A stretch of 64,000 bases of DNA from Azohydromonas australica DSM 1124 (GCF_000430725.1 NZ_AUMO01000032.1:1-64000); one strand, 5' to 3'; shown: positions 47,648 to 54,985, counted from the stretch's first letter. The notes: a model not told the origin generated them from the letters alone. Made by a program: numbers and translations.

Positions 47648-48073
47648 ATGCTGGTACGCCTGATGTACGTAAGCCGCGCGCGGGAAAACATGAGCGCCGA
47701 GGAGGTGCAGGCCATCGTGCGCGAGTCCAAGGCACACAACCCGGCGTCGGGCATCACGGGGGTGCTGTGCTGCACGGGCAACGGCCTGTTCGTGCAGGTG
47801 CTCGAGGGCGGGCGCGCGGCGGTGAACCGGCTCTACAACCGCATCGTGGCCGACCCACGCCACCACGACGTGCAGATCCTGGCTTACGAGGAAACCACCG
47901 AGCGGCGCTTCACGGGCTGGTCCATGGGCCAGGTCAATCTCGCCAGGCTGAATCCCTCGATGCTGCTCAAATACTCCGAGACCGCGGCGCTGGATCCTTA
48001 TTCGATGTCGGGGAAAGTGGTACTGGCGTTGTTCGAGGAGCTGGCTTGTACGGCAGCAGTGGTGGGGCCGTGA
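47648..48073 (+). CDS. BLUF-domain blue-light sensor
   Basis: A single-domain, FAD-binding blue-light receptor of 141 residues. The photocycle residues are visible: Tyr7 in LMYVSRA, Asn31, Gln50 in FVQVLEG, and the C-terminal W91-S-M93 in FTGWSMG. The rest is the two-helix cap. With no output domain, it must act through protein contacts, as PixD or YcgF-like short BLUFs do. It follows folE by 50 nt and has GGAGAG upstream. Confidence 0.92.
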   Translation: MLVRLMYVSRARENMSAEEVQAIVRESKAHNPASGITGVLCCTGNGLFVQVLEGGRAAVNRLYNRIVADPRHHDVQILAYEETTERRFTGWSMGQVNLARLNPSMLLKYSETAALDPYSMSGKVVLALFEELACTAAVVGP

Positions 48074-48107
48074 ATTGGATATCGATTCCAGAAACACCAC
48101 GAATCCT

Positions 48108-48142
48108 GAAAAAAGACCACCACTGTTTGCACCGCGGTGGTC
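48108..48142 (-). terminator. Minus-strand intrinsic terminator after the BLUF gene
   Basis: On the minus strand GACCACC and GGTGGTC pair around a 15-nt loop and are followed by T6. On the plus strand the A-run precedes the stem, so it would act mainly on transcripts coming from the right, though the stem may also protect the BLUF mRNA. Confidence 0.6.
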
Positions 48143-48151
48143 ATTATCGAA

Positions 48152-48177
48152 AACACAACCTGCTTCCAGGTTGTGTT
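48152..48177. other. Strong 11-bp hairpin upstream of the first Tat-like peptide gene
   Basis: AACACAACCTG and CAGGTTGTGTT pair perfectly around the 4-nt loop CTTC. On the minus strand it is followed by TTTTCG. It lies 9 nt from the neighbouring terminator, giving two tandem stems. The remaining sequence to 48413 shows no gene. Confidence 0.6.
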
Positions 48178-48413
48178 GGACAAGGCCCCGCAAAGCTTGA
48201 ATTTCCTAGGTGACAGGACAGCTTTCCTGCCCTTGCCAAACAGAACGCAGGCATCACGCAAAATCGGACAGGCCCGCGCCGGCTGCCGCAGCCGAGCCCT
48301 CGCATGCCTGTCCAGGCCGGTCCAACAGCCGGCACAGCGGCCGTGTGTGCCCAGCCGTCTCTTCATGCCTTTTCCCTCATGTAAGGGTGTCAGAGGTTCG
48401 TGAGGGGAGCCAG

Positions 48414-48464
48414 AAAAGTGCTGGACTTCCACGACCTCACAGAGAGGCATGGAAGGAGACCAAG
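48414..48464 (+). promoter_or_regulatory. 5' element of Tat-like peptide gene 1, shared with gene 2
   Basis: AAAAGTGCTGGACTTCCAC (48414-48432) matches 15 of 19 positions of the element upstream of the second peptide gene, at nearly the same distance from the ATG. Downstream, CTTCCA (48426-48431) pairs with TGGAAG (48450-48455), covering part of the AAGGAG ribosome site. An inner CCTC/GAGG hairpin (48435-48447) lies between them. Confidence 0.55.
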
Positions 48465-48638
48465 ATGGCACCAAGAACCCCACCGCCACCGCCGGACAAG
48501 AACCGGCGCAAGTTCGTCCAGCGCGGCGTCTACATGGCACCTGCCATCCTGACGCTGGCTGCAGCGCCCGAGTTCGCCAAGGCCGGCTCGGGTAAGCCGT
48601 CAGGGCCCCCTCCGGGCCCGCCGCCCGGCAAGCCCTGA
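48465..48638 (+). CDS. Short Tat-like signal peptide protein, paralogue 1
   Basis: A 57-residue protein of unknown function. A Pro-rich start and the twin-arginine-like motif KNRRKFVQ are followed by the hydrophobic stretch YMAPAILTLAAAP and a likely cleavage site EFAKA|GS. The mature part would be only about 17 residues, a Gly/Pro repeat (GPPPGPPPGKP). The leader is strongly similar to that of the gene at 50293: RR.FV.R..Y.APAILTLAA.P.FAKAGS.KP. AAGGAG 6 nt upstream and a terminator right after it show a real, monocistronic gene. It could be an exported peptide or a modified-peptide precursor. Confidence 0.75.
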   Translation: MAPRTPPPPPDKNRRKFVQRGVYMAPAILTLAAAPEFAKAGSGKPSGPPPGPPPGKP

Positions 48639-48648
48639 CCCAGGACCA

Positions 48649-48671
48649 GGGCGGGGACTCCCCGCCCTTTT
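48649..48671 (+). terminator. Intrinsic terminator after Tat-like peptide gene 1
   Basis: GGGCGGGG and CCCCGCCC form an 8-bp stem with a 3-nt loop, followed by T4. It begins 11 nt past the stop codon. Confidence 0.85.
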
Positions 48672-48932
48672 GACTTTGCGAGGGGCCATATCTCCCTCAG
48701 TCAACATTATTGATTTTTGGGCTCACAGATCAACGACCAGATCGAACGGAAATTCCTCCGTTGGAAAATCTGCCCCGCCGAAAGCCACGAACTCCATTCG
48801 CAGATTCTTCCTTCTCATTGACCCAGGGCTGCTTCTTTCACTCAAAGCAAGGCTTCGACAAAATTAACTATTTTTCTTTGATCGGGCAAATGACTTGCCA
48901 AGCTTGCACCCACTGCAGCGCTTCGCCAAAAC
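48672..48932. other. AT-rich intergenic segment without a recognisable gene
   Basis: This 261-nt stretch is clearly richer in A and T than the surrounding chromosome. Frames of up to about 80 codons exist but lack ribosome sites and recognisable sequence. I see no repeat, tRNA or transposase remnant. It forms one AT-rich block with the exported-protein gene to its right. Confidence 0.5.
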
Positions 48933-49394
48933 TCAGAACCTCGCCCTTGATTTAATGTCAAAAATTTTTCCTTTAATTATTGAGAAAACCCGAACCAGCG
49001 ATTCTTGATCGAGGAACGGACAATACCCTAATGGGCTGTACGCCTCATAATCTCCCGTAAGCCAGACAGCCAACACTTTTGATGGTGACCCACTGTATGC
49101 TTCTGCCGCATCCAGTTTGGTGCCGCACCCATAAAAATCCACCAAATACATCAATCCATCTTCAACCACATACCTTGGCCGCCCTTGATTAACGGCGCTG
49201 CATCTGCTTTGATCAATCGCTCCGAACCAAGCCGTATATTCTTTACTCCTTGGAAAATCTGTCGGCTTGGGAACAACAAGCGACTCCCCTTCGTACTCAA
49301 TCTTGTCAAACAGCGGACAAGTCGCCTTTGCAGTAACGCAACTCATCAAAAGAAGCGCGGCCAAGACCAAATTCTTCATCTTTGATCTTTCCAT
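48933..49394 (-). CDS. Exported Cys-containing protein of unknown function
   Basis: A 153-residue protein I do not recognise. The N-terminus (MERSKMKNLVLAALLLMSCVTAKA) is a signal peptide or, through LMSC, a lipoprotein signal; here the key parts are the basic start and ALLLMSC. The mature part has four Cys (ATCPLF, SRCSAVN, GCGTK, GYCPF) that could form two disulfides. Base composition is much lower in GC than neighbours, a sign of transfer. AGGAG 9 nt before MERSK sets the start. Confidence 0.65.
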   Translation of the reverse strand: MERSKMKNLVLAALLLMSCVTAKATCPLFDKIEYEGESLVVPKPTDFPRSKEYTAWFGAIDQSRCSAVNQGRPRYVVEDGLMYLVDFYGCGTKLDAAEAYSGSPSKVLAVWLTGDYEAYSPLGYCPFLDQESLVRVFSIIKGKIFDIKSRARF

Positions 49395-49547
49395 CTTGCT
49401 CATCTCCTGCGTGGCTCTTTATCTAATTTTCCTATTGATTCTCAGGCGTGCAGGCCTTACCCGCCAAAAACAAATTGGCAATGAATGAATGATCATGGTT
49501 GCGGCAGCGCAGTGTCCCTTGTGCGACAGGCCCTTGAGCGGCCTCTA

Positions 49548-49763
49548 TCAACACCGCCGCCGAATCCAATTTCCAACAGGAGAGCGAAACAGCCATCCCC
49601 TGACCCACCCTTGCCACCGCCCCTCAGCCCGCGCCCTCCGCACCGCGCCCCCGGCGCCATGCAGCCCCACCGCCCACCGCTCCAGCCAGTCCCGCGCATC
49701 GGCCGACCCCGGCGGGCGCGGGCACCGGCTCGGCAGTGCCTGGCCGGCCCGGAAGCCGTCCAT
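49548..49763 (-). CDS. Small RMF/CrpP-like protein
   Basis: A 71-residue frame starting MDGFRAGQALPSRCP. The pattern G[FY].AG......CP, then DARDWLERWAVGL, matches the ribosome modulation factor / CrpP fold: E. coli RMF has GYQAG...CPY...RSQWLGGW. RMF dimerises ribosomes in stationary phase. The C-terminal 25 residues are Arg/Trp-rich and unlike RMF. AGGA lies 8 nt upstream. It begins 32 nt after a small membrane-protein gene on the same strand. The call rests on a short motif only. Confidence 0.4.
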   Translation of the reverse strand: MDGFRAGQALPSRCPRPPGSADARDWLERWAVGLHGAGGAVRRARAEGRWQGWVRGWLFRSPVGNWIRRRC

Positions 49764-49795
49764 CCAGACTGTCCTGAGCCGTTCGATGGACGGGC

Positions 49796-49963
49796 TCAGC
49801 CCCGGAAAGCCCAGTTGGCGAGCGAGGCAAGCACGTCGCCCATGCCCAGCAGCATCAGCAGCATCTGCGCCCCGGAGGGCTTCCTGGTGGAGATCGCCAG
49901 GGACAGCACGAACAGGACGAAGCCAATCAGCAGCAGCGTCCAGGTAAGCGAGAAGAAATGCAT
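49796..49963 (-). CDS. Small single-span membrane protein
   Basis: A 55-residue frame: MHFFSLTWTLLLIGFVLFVL begins a membrane helix (about 4-26), followed by a short polar loop (STRKPSG) and an amphipathic segment (AQMLLMLLGMGDVLASLA). It is not in the usual size range of annotated genes but has a clear hydrophobic design and sits 32 nt upstream of the RMF-like frame, so they may be one unit. The ribosome site is weak. Function unknown. Confidence 0.45.
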   Translation of the reverse strand: MHFFSLTWTLLLIGFVLFVLSLAISTRKPSGAQMLLMLLGMGDVLASLANWAFRG

Positions 49964-50243
49964 CGCGCAGGCTCTCGTGATTCAGGTTTCTGGCGAGCCC
50001 TATCGGTAATTCACGCCCGCTGTTAATCCCGCTCAGGACGCTGCGGAAACATTTTTTTTGCCTGTCATGTCGCACCCGTTGCGTTAACAGGCTTGAAGCG
50101 TCTGGGGAACCGGTCGCGCGCCTTGCCCCCGCGCATCCGCCGTGCGCGCCCTCTCGGGCCATGGGCGTTGTGCTTGCACCTTGCCTTCAAACAGGGGCTT
50201 GTCCCCCCGGGCAGGCTGGCGCCAAGTGCTGCAACGCGTCTCA
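49964..50243. other. Intergenic region between the small minus-strand genes and peptide gene 2
   Basis: No convincing gene. It should hold the promoter of the small membrane-protein/RMF-like pair (minus strand) and that of the second Tat-like peptide (plus strand). A T8 tract lies at 50052-50059 but no stem precedes it. Confidence 0.35.
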
Positions 50244-50292
50244 AAAAGTGTTTGACTTTCACCTGCCGTAACAGGTTTCGGAGAGGTGAAAG
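50244..50292 (+). promoter_or_regulatory. 5' element of Tat-like peptide gene 2 with competing hairpins
   Basis: AAAAGTGTTTGACTTTCAC (50244-50262) repeats the element of gene 1. TTTCACCT (50257-50264) is a perfect complement of AGGTGAAA (50284-50291), which is the ribosome-site region. The alternative stem ACCTG/CAGGT (50261-50275) uses the same ACCT, so the two folds exclude each other and could switch translation. Confidence 0.55.
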
Positions 50293-50712
50293 ATGTCGAC
50301 ATCCGACCCGAGCCGCCGCGCCTTTGTCAGGCGCAGCCTCTATGTGGCGCCGGCCATCCTGACGCTGGCCGCGTCTCCGCAGTTCGCCAAGGCAGGTTCG
50401 TACAAGCCTGCCTCAGCGGTGGAAGAACCGCCCGTTCCCATCGCACCCCGGCCTGACAGGACGGCTGTGCTACCACAGGCGCCTTCGTCCTGGGCCCATT
50501 CGTCGCTTGAATCCCTGGAGCCGCTGCCGCCATCCAGGCGCTCGGCACGCGGCCGGGACGCCGCCGGCGACAGCCCGGCTCTCCGCGCGGGCATCCCCTG
50601 GACCGCGGCCGCCACGCCTCCGCATTCCCCTGCCGCGTCGCCCTGGCCTGCCGGTTTGCGGATCACCGAGATTGCCCCGGGCCCGCTTTGGTGTGTGGAT
50701 CCCAAGCCCTGA
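50293..50712 (+). CDS. Tat-like signal peptide protein, paralogue 2
   Basis: A 139-residue protein of unknown function. It shares its leader with the gene at 48465: SRRAFVRRSLYVAPAILTL, then AASPQFAKAGSYKP. The motif SRRAFV fits the twin-arginine consensus better than that of paralogue 1. After the AKA|GS site the mature part is Pro/Ser/Ala-rich without known domains, ending GPLWCVDPKP with a single Cys. GGAGAGG 7 nt upstream. The length difference suggests a conserved export leader carrying variable cargo. Confidence 0.7.
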   Translation: MSTSDPSRRAFVRRSLYVAPAILTLAASPQFAKAGSYKPASAVEEPPVPIAPRPDRTAVLPQAPSSWAHSSLESLEPLPPSRRSARGRDAAGDSPALRAGIPWTAAATPPHSPAASPWPAGLRITEIAPGPLWCVDPKP

Positions 50713-50840
50713 GCCCTTGCCCGCGTGCGGCTCGCCTCGCGGGAGCTGGAGCCACATCCGCCCGCTTGCCAGCTTATCCCTGCTGTTTCACCGCGCTGCG
50801 GTGGAGGGAGGCAGGCGCCCATCCTGCAAGCCCGCCCGCC

Positions 50841-51827
50841 TCAGCCTTGCACCGAGTATCGCGGTTTGAACCGCACTTGGTTCAGATAATCACGGGCCGG
50901 CTTTTCAAGCATGTAATAGGAAACCAGGCTGCAACCCAGGGCTGCCAGCAGGGCAACCCATTTGGGCATCACGCCATGGGAAGCCCACAGGTAGAAAGGC
51001 TGCTGCCAGAGGTAAATCGAGAAGGACCACAGGCCCAGCAGGCGCAGCGCACGCACGCTCAAAATCCGCTGCAACCCGGCGCTCGCGGAAGGAAGCAGAT
51101 TCACGGCAAGGGCGAGCACGGTGACGCCGCCCAAAATTTGGATGCCGGCCGGCGTCTTCCACCAGTACAGGGCAATGCCGATCGCGATCAATACTGAAAT
51201 GGCCAGCGTGGCGTGGGGAATGCGCCGGCCGCGCAGCGCCAAGTGCAGGAAAACCGACAGCGCGATGCCCAGGCCCGCCACCTCGGTGTGCAGCCCGTAC
51301 TTGAAGCGCATGGCGTGGTTGCTCACGCTCAGGGCATAGGCCACGGCGCAGGCGGCGCACAGCAGCGTCAGCAGCCCCACGCCAAACAGCGGACGCACCC
51401 GCTTGCGCCGCGCCGCCAGCGCGACCAGCGACAGGATGATGTAGCTGTGCTCCTCGACCGAAAGCGACCAGATGTGCCCCAGCGGCATCTCCTGGCCGCT
51501 CACGTAATTCTTGAGAAAGAACACCGAGGCGAGCACTTCGTCGAGCTTGATTTCGCCACCACCGGCAGCGGTTGCCAAGGTCACCAGCGCGATGAAAGCC
51601 AGGTAAGCGGGCAGGATGCGCGAAATTCTCCGCCTGTAGAAAGTCGGCAGGGGCGTTTCGGTAATGAACAGCAGCCTCGCCATCAGCAGGCCGGACAGCA
51701 CGAAGAAGAAAACCACTCCGAGCGGCCCGAAATCGAAACCGGGGACGGGAAAGAAGTGGCCTATCAGGACGAAGGAGATGGCGACGCCTCGCCAGCCGTC
51801 CAGATAATCAAAATGCTTGGTCGTCAC
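50841..51827 (-). CDS. Acyltransferase family 3 (OafA/YrhL-type) membrane protein
   Basis: A 328-residue integral-membrane O-acyltransferase. It starts with the diagnostic YLDGWRGVAISFVLIGHF (catalytic His). FFFVLSGLLMARLL, FYRRRISRILPAYL, HIWSLSVEEHSY and the final YYMLEKPARDYL follow, with about ten helices. Such enzymes acetylate surface polysaccharide or lipids. No polysaccharide genes are adjacent, so the acceptor is unknown. The start is GTG with AGGG 7 nt upstream. It is convergent with the second Tat-like peptide gene. Confidence 0.92.
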   Translation of the reverse strand: MTTKHFDYLDGWRGVAISFVLIGHFFPVPGFDFGPLGVVFFFVLSGLLMARLLFITETPLPTFYRRRISRILPAYLAFIALVTLATAAGGGEIKLDEVLASVFFLKNYVSGQEMPLGHIWSLSVEEHSYIILSLVALAARRKRVRPLFGVGLLTLLCAACAVAYALSVSNHAMRFKYGLHTEVAGLGIALSVFLHLALRGRRIPHATLAISVLIAIGIALYWWKTPAGIQILGGVTVLALAVNLLPSASAGLQRILSVRALRLLGLWSFSIYLWQQPFYLWASHGVMPKWVALLAALGCSLVSYYMLEKPARDYLNQVRFKPRYSVQG

Positions 51828-51874
51828 CGCATGCCCTAAATCTTATGGGCATTAAAATGCCTAACTAGCACAGA

Positions 51875-51897
51875 TGCTGCCATTCAAAATGGCAGCA
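51875..51897. other. Perfect 10-bp hairpin in the acyltransferase-fccB gap
   Basis: TGCTGCCATT and AATGGCAGCA pair perfectly around a 3-nt loop. A second inverted repeat, ATGCCC/GGGCAT, flanks the acyltransferase promoter at about 51831-51852. There is no T-run, so a terminator for fccB is unproven. Nothing else is seen in this 193-nt gap. Confidence 0.5.
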
Positions 51898-52020
51898 CGA
51901 ACTTGGATTATGCGGCTCGACGTCCCGGGCAGACGGACCTAGATAGAGAACTCCGGCACGGAGTTGGCAATTTTCTTGTCACGGGAAGAAGCTTGGTGCC
52001 CTGGGAGGGGCCCCGTGGCC

Positions 52021-53337
52021 TCATCCCTCCAGCGCGTCCCGCCGCATGCCCTTGAGCCAGCCCGCCGCGTAGCCGGCCTCGCGCTCGCTCACGCCCGCCG
52101 ACACCCCGCTCGCGCCTGGCAGCACCAGGTAGGTCCGCTGCGCCGTCGAGTAGCCGTGCACGCTCGCCACGTGGATCGCGTGTGCGCCGTCCACCCAGCT
52201 GTAGCAGGTGTTGGTCAGCACCGGCGCCGGGTTCGGTTCCCAGCCCGAGAGCGAGGCGACCACCGCCGCGGCAGCGACCTTCGCGTGCGCGTTGGCCATG
52301 TGCGCGCTCTTGGGCATCAGCGGCGCGGCCAGCACCGCGTCGCCCAGGACGTGCACGCCGGCCCCGGGCGCGTCCTTGGCAGAGAAGTCCAGGAAATCCA
52401 CCTCGCACCAGCGGCCGTTGGCTCTCGCTAAACCGCTGCGCGCCGCGATGTCGCCCGCGCGCATGTCGGGCAGCACGTTGAGCACGTCGCCGCGTTCGCG
52501 CTCGCCCAGTTCGAACTCCACCTCGTGCCCGTCCGCCGACACCGCCACCGCGTTGAACGAGGGCCGGTACTCGACGATGCCGGCGTACTGCTCCGCCCAC
52601 ACGCGCTTGAACAAGGCCGCCTTGCTCACCGGCTCGGGGTTGGCGTCGAAGACCAGCAGCTTGGAACGCGGCTTCACGCGCTTGAAGTAGTCCGCCACCA
52701 GGCAGGCGCGCTCGTAGGGGCCGGGCGGGCAGCGGAAAGGCGCCAGCGGGATGGTCAGCACGAACACGCCGCCATCGGGCAGGGCCTCCAGCTGGGCGCG
52801 CAGCGCCAACGTCTCGGGGCCCGCCTTCCAGGCCTGCAGCACGCGGCCGGCGGCGTGCGCGGCGGGCAGGCCCGCCACGCGCTCGCGCATCAGCTCCACG
52901 CCGGGCGACAGGATCAGCCGGTCCCAGCGCAGCCGCCCGCCCGACGCCAGCACGGCTTCGCGGCGCTCCAGGTCCAGCGCCGTGACGCGGTCGCGCACGC
53001 GGCGCACGCCCAGGCGCTCCAGGCCCTCGTAGCCGAGCGTCAGGTCGGCCAGCGTGCGGTGCCCGGCCAGCACCAGGTTGCTCTGCGGACAGCTCACCAG
53101 CTCCGCTTCCGGCTCCACCAGCGTCACCTGCGCCTGGCCGTCGGAGAACAGTTTCAGATAGCGCGCCGCGGTGGCGCCGCCCCAGCCGCCGCCGATCACC
53201 AGCACCTGGGCACGGCGCAGGGCGGAGGTCGCCGGGTTCGTCGACGTGGCGGCGCAGCCGGCCAGGCTCAGCAGCCCGGCCGCGCCGGCCGCCTGCAGCC
53301 AGCGGCGGCGCTCGGCCGATGGCGGCGCGGCGCTCAT
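52021..53337 (-). CDS. fccB: Sulfide dehydrogenase (flavocytochrome c) flavoprotein subunit
   Basis: A 438-residue periplasmic FAD protein that oxidises sulfide. A Tat signal (ERRRWLQAAGAAGLLSLAGC) also contains a lipobox, LAGC. The FAD motif is VLVIGGGWGGATAARYLKL. Redox cysteines lie in VSCPQSNLVLAG and PFRCPPGPYERACL, and the C-terminal flavocytochrome c domain includes NTCYSWVDGAHAIHV. It overlaps the cytochrome gene fccA by 4 nt, so the two subunits are coupled. Confidence 0.93.
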   Translation of the reverse strand: MSAAPPSAERRRWLQAAGAAGLLSLAGCAATSTNPATSALRRAQVLVIGGGWGGATAARYLKLFSDGQAQVTLVEPEAELVSCPQSNLVLAGHRTLADLTLGYEGLERLGVRRVRDRVTALDLERREAVLASGGRLRWDRLILSPGVELMRERVAGLPAAHAAGRVLQAWKAGPETLALRAQLEALPDGGVFVLTIPLAPFRCPPGPYERACLVADYFKRVKPRSKLLVFDANPEPVSKAALFKRVWAEQYAGIVEYRPSFNAVAVSADGHEVEFELGERERGDVLNVLPDMRAGDIAARSGLARANGRWCEVDFLDFSAKDAPGAGVHVLGDAVLAAPLMPKSAHMANAHAKVAAAAVVASLSGWEPNPAPVLTNTCYSWVDGAHAIHVASVHGYSTAQRTYLVLPGASGVSAGVSEREAGYAAGWLKGMRRDALEG

Positions 53338-53648
53338 GGCTTGAGCGCCGCGAAGTACGCGGCGAGCTGTTCAATCTGCGCGGCGCTGTAGCCGCGGGCG
53401 ATCTGGTGCATCACGGTGGCCTCGCGCGCGCCGCTTTTGAAAGCGTTCATCTGCTCGGCGATCCACGGCGCCGGGCGGCCGGCCAGCGACGGCATCGCCG
53501 AGCCGGCCGGCGTGCGGCCCTCGGTGCCGTGGCAGGCGGCGCAGGTGGCGGCCAGGGCGCGCTGGTGCAGGAGCGCCTCGTCGACGCTCTGGGCCAGCGC
53601 CGGGGTGGTCGCGGCAGCGATCAGCGCGGCTTGGAAAAGGAATCTCAT
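53334..53648 (-). CDS. fccA: Class I cytochrome c, FccA-like heme subunit
   Basis: A 104-residue exported monoheme cytochrome. A signal peptide (1-19, ending ALA) is followed by the heme site CAACH (36-40), a Met ligand in SAMPSLAGRP and the C-terminal helix EQLAAYFAALKP. It should accept electrons from FccB. Classical purple-bacterial FccA is diheme and twice as long; the monoheme form resembles SoxE/FccA of chemotrophs. It lies 37 nt after lemA on the same strand. Confidence 0.92.
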   Translation of the reverse strand: MRFLFQAALIAAATTPALAQSVDEALLHQRALAATCAACHGTEGRTPAGSAMPSLAGRPAPWIAEQMNAFKSGAREATVMHQIARGYSAAQIEQLAAYFAALKP

Positions 53649-53685
53649 GGCAGCCCAAGGCCCTCCCAGGCGACGTGCTGCCGGC

Positions 53686-54258
53686 TCACAGCGTCGTCGC
53701 GGTACGCAGCCCGAACAGCGGCTTGAGCAGCCGCGTCGGGTACTGCAGCAGCGCCCGGTTGTAGGCCGCCACCGCGTCGTTGAAGACGTGGCGCGCCACG
53801 CCCTGGCGCGTGTCGATGTCCTGCAGCGCCTGCACCCAGCCGGCGATGTCCTCGCTGAAGCGCAGGTCGGGATGCTGGTCCAGCAGCGCGCGCAGCCGCG
53901 CCAGCGCCGACGCCAGGCGGCTGTCGGCGTGCAGCAGCTCGGCCAGCGACTTCGCCGCCAGCGGGCGCAGGACGTCCACCACCCGCTGCAGCTGCGCCTG
54001 CGCCTCCAGCGCGGCCTCCAGCGTCGCCACCTCGTCGGCCAGCGGCTCGCGCAGCGCCTGCACCAGCGGCGGCAGCACCTCGCGACGACGCTTGACCTGC
54101 TCGTCCATCTGGCTCCAGGCCACCACGATGGCCGCGCGCAGCCGCATCAGCCGGTTGTGCGCGCCCAGCATCCACAGCACCAGCACCGCGACCGCCAGCG
54201 CCAGCCACACCGGCGGCGACACCGCCGCCACGTGGTCCCAGGCCAGCTCCCAACTCAC
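53686..54258 (-). CDS. LemA-family membrane protein
   Basis: A 190-residue protein with one N-terminal membrane helix (about 14-32) and a LemA-type helical bundle: [24 protein letters not shown], cited by its core [10 protein letters not shown], and [19 protein letters not shown]. LemA proteins are of unknown function. The start is a GTG that overlaps the queC stop (GTGA), with GGGAG 9 nt upstream. It lies in the run proA-queC-lemA-fccAB. Confidence 0.85.
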   Translation of the reverse strand: MSWELAWDHVAAVSPPVWLALAVAVLVLWMLGAHNRLMRLRAAIVVAWSQMDEQVKRRREVLPPLVQALREPLADEVATLEAALEAQAQLQRVVDVLRPLAAKSLAELLHADSRLASALARLRALLDQHPDLRFSEDIAGWVQALQDIDTRQGVARHVFNDAVAAYNRALLQYPTRLLKPLFGLRTATTL

Positions 54259-54974
54259 GCGGGCAGCTCCCCGGCACCGCCGGCGCGCCAGCCCTCGAAG
54301 CCCTGGCGCCGCAGCACGCAGGCCGGGCACTGGCCGCAGCCATGGCCCCAGGCGTGCAGCGGGCCGCGCTCGCCCAGGTAGCAGGTGTGCGTGTGCTCGA
54401 CGATCAGCGCGTTGAGCGCATCGCCGCCCAGACGCTGCGTCAGGGCCCAGGTCTGGGCCTTGGTCAGGAACATCAGCGGCGTCTCCACCGTCATGGGCGC
54501 GTCCAGCCCCAGGGAGAGCGCCACCTGCAGCGCCTTGAGCGTGTTGTCGCGGCAGTCGGGATAGCCGGAGTAGTCCGTCTCGCACATGCCGCCCACCAGC
54601 ACGCTGGCGCCGCGCCGGTAGGCCAGCGCGGCGGCGAAGTTCAGGAACAGCAGATTGCGCCCGGGCACGAAGGTGTTGGGCAGCCCGTTGGCCTGCATCT
54701 CGATCGCGCGCTCGCTGGTGAGCGCGGTGTCGGAGATCTGGCCCAGCAGCGAGAGGTTCAGCAGGTGGTCCTCGCCCAGCCGTGCGCCCCAGTCCGGGAA
54801 CGCGGCGCGGACCTCGTCGCGCACCCGCGTGCGGCAGTCCAGCTCGATGCGGTGCCGCTGGCCGTAGTCGAAGCCCAGCGTCTCGACCTGGCTGTAGCGC
54901 TCCAGCGCCCAGGCCAGGCAGGCGGTCGAGTCCTGCCCGCCGGAGAACAGCACCAGCGCCTTGCGCGGATCCAT
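54255..54974 (-). CDS. queC: 7-cyano-7-deazaguanine synthase
   Basis: Makes preQ0 from 7-carboxy-7-deazaguanine with ATP and ammonia, for queuosine in tRNA. The 239-residue protein has the PP-loop [26 protein letters not shown], and the zinc cysteines in HTCYLG and [13 protein letters not shown]. The start MDPRKALVL gives the family length. It is 11 nt after proA. No queD/queE/queF is in the window. Confidence 0.95.
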   Translation of the reverse strand: MDPRKALVLFSGGQDSTACLAWALERYSQVETLGFDYGQRHRIELDCRTRVRDEVRAAFPDWGARLGEDHLLNLSLLGQISDTALTSERAIEMQANGLPNTFVPGRNLLFLNFAAALAYRRGASVLVGGMCETDYSGYPDCRDNTLKALQVALSLGLDAPMTVETPLMFLTKAQTWALTQRLGGDALNALIVEHTHTCYLGERGPLHAWGHGCGQCPACVLRRQGFEGWRAGGAGELPA

Positions 54975-54985
54975 CGCCACGCGCC

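Noticed and set aside
48414..48450. TGGACT/TTGACT of the shared peptide-gene element as a -35 box
   Set aside because: No acceptable -10 lies 16-18 nt downstream in either copy, so a regulatory or RNA role is more likely than a sigma-70 promoter.
48670..48955. Frames of 65-81 codons in the AT-rich gap
   Set aside because: No ribosome site, no recognisable pattern, and the longer one runs into the end of the convergent exported-protein gene.
49489..49947. Plus-strand frames of about 150-170 codons across the small-gene region
   Set aside because: They are Pro/Ser/Arg-rich, have no motifs or ribosome sites, and run antisense to the RMF-like and membrane-protein frames.
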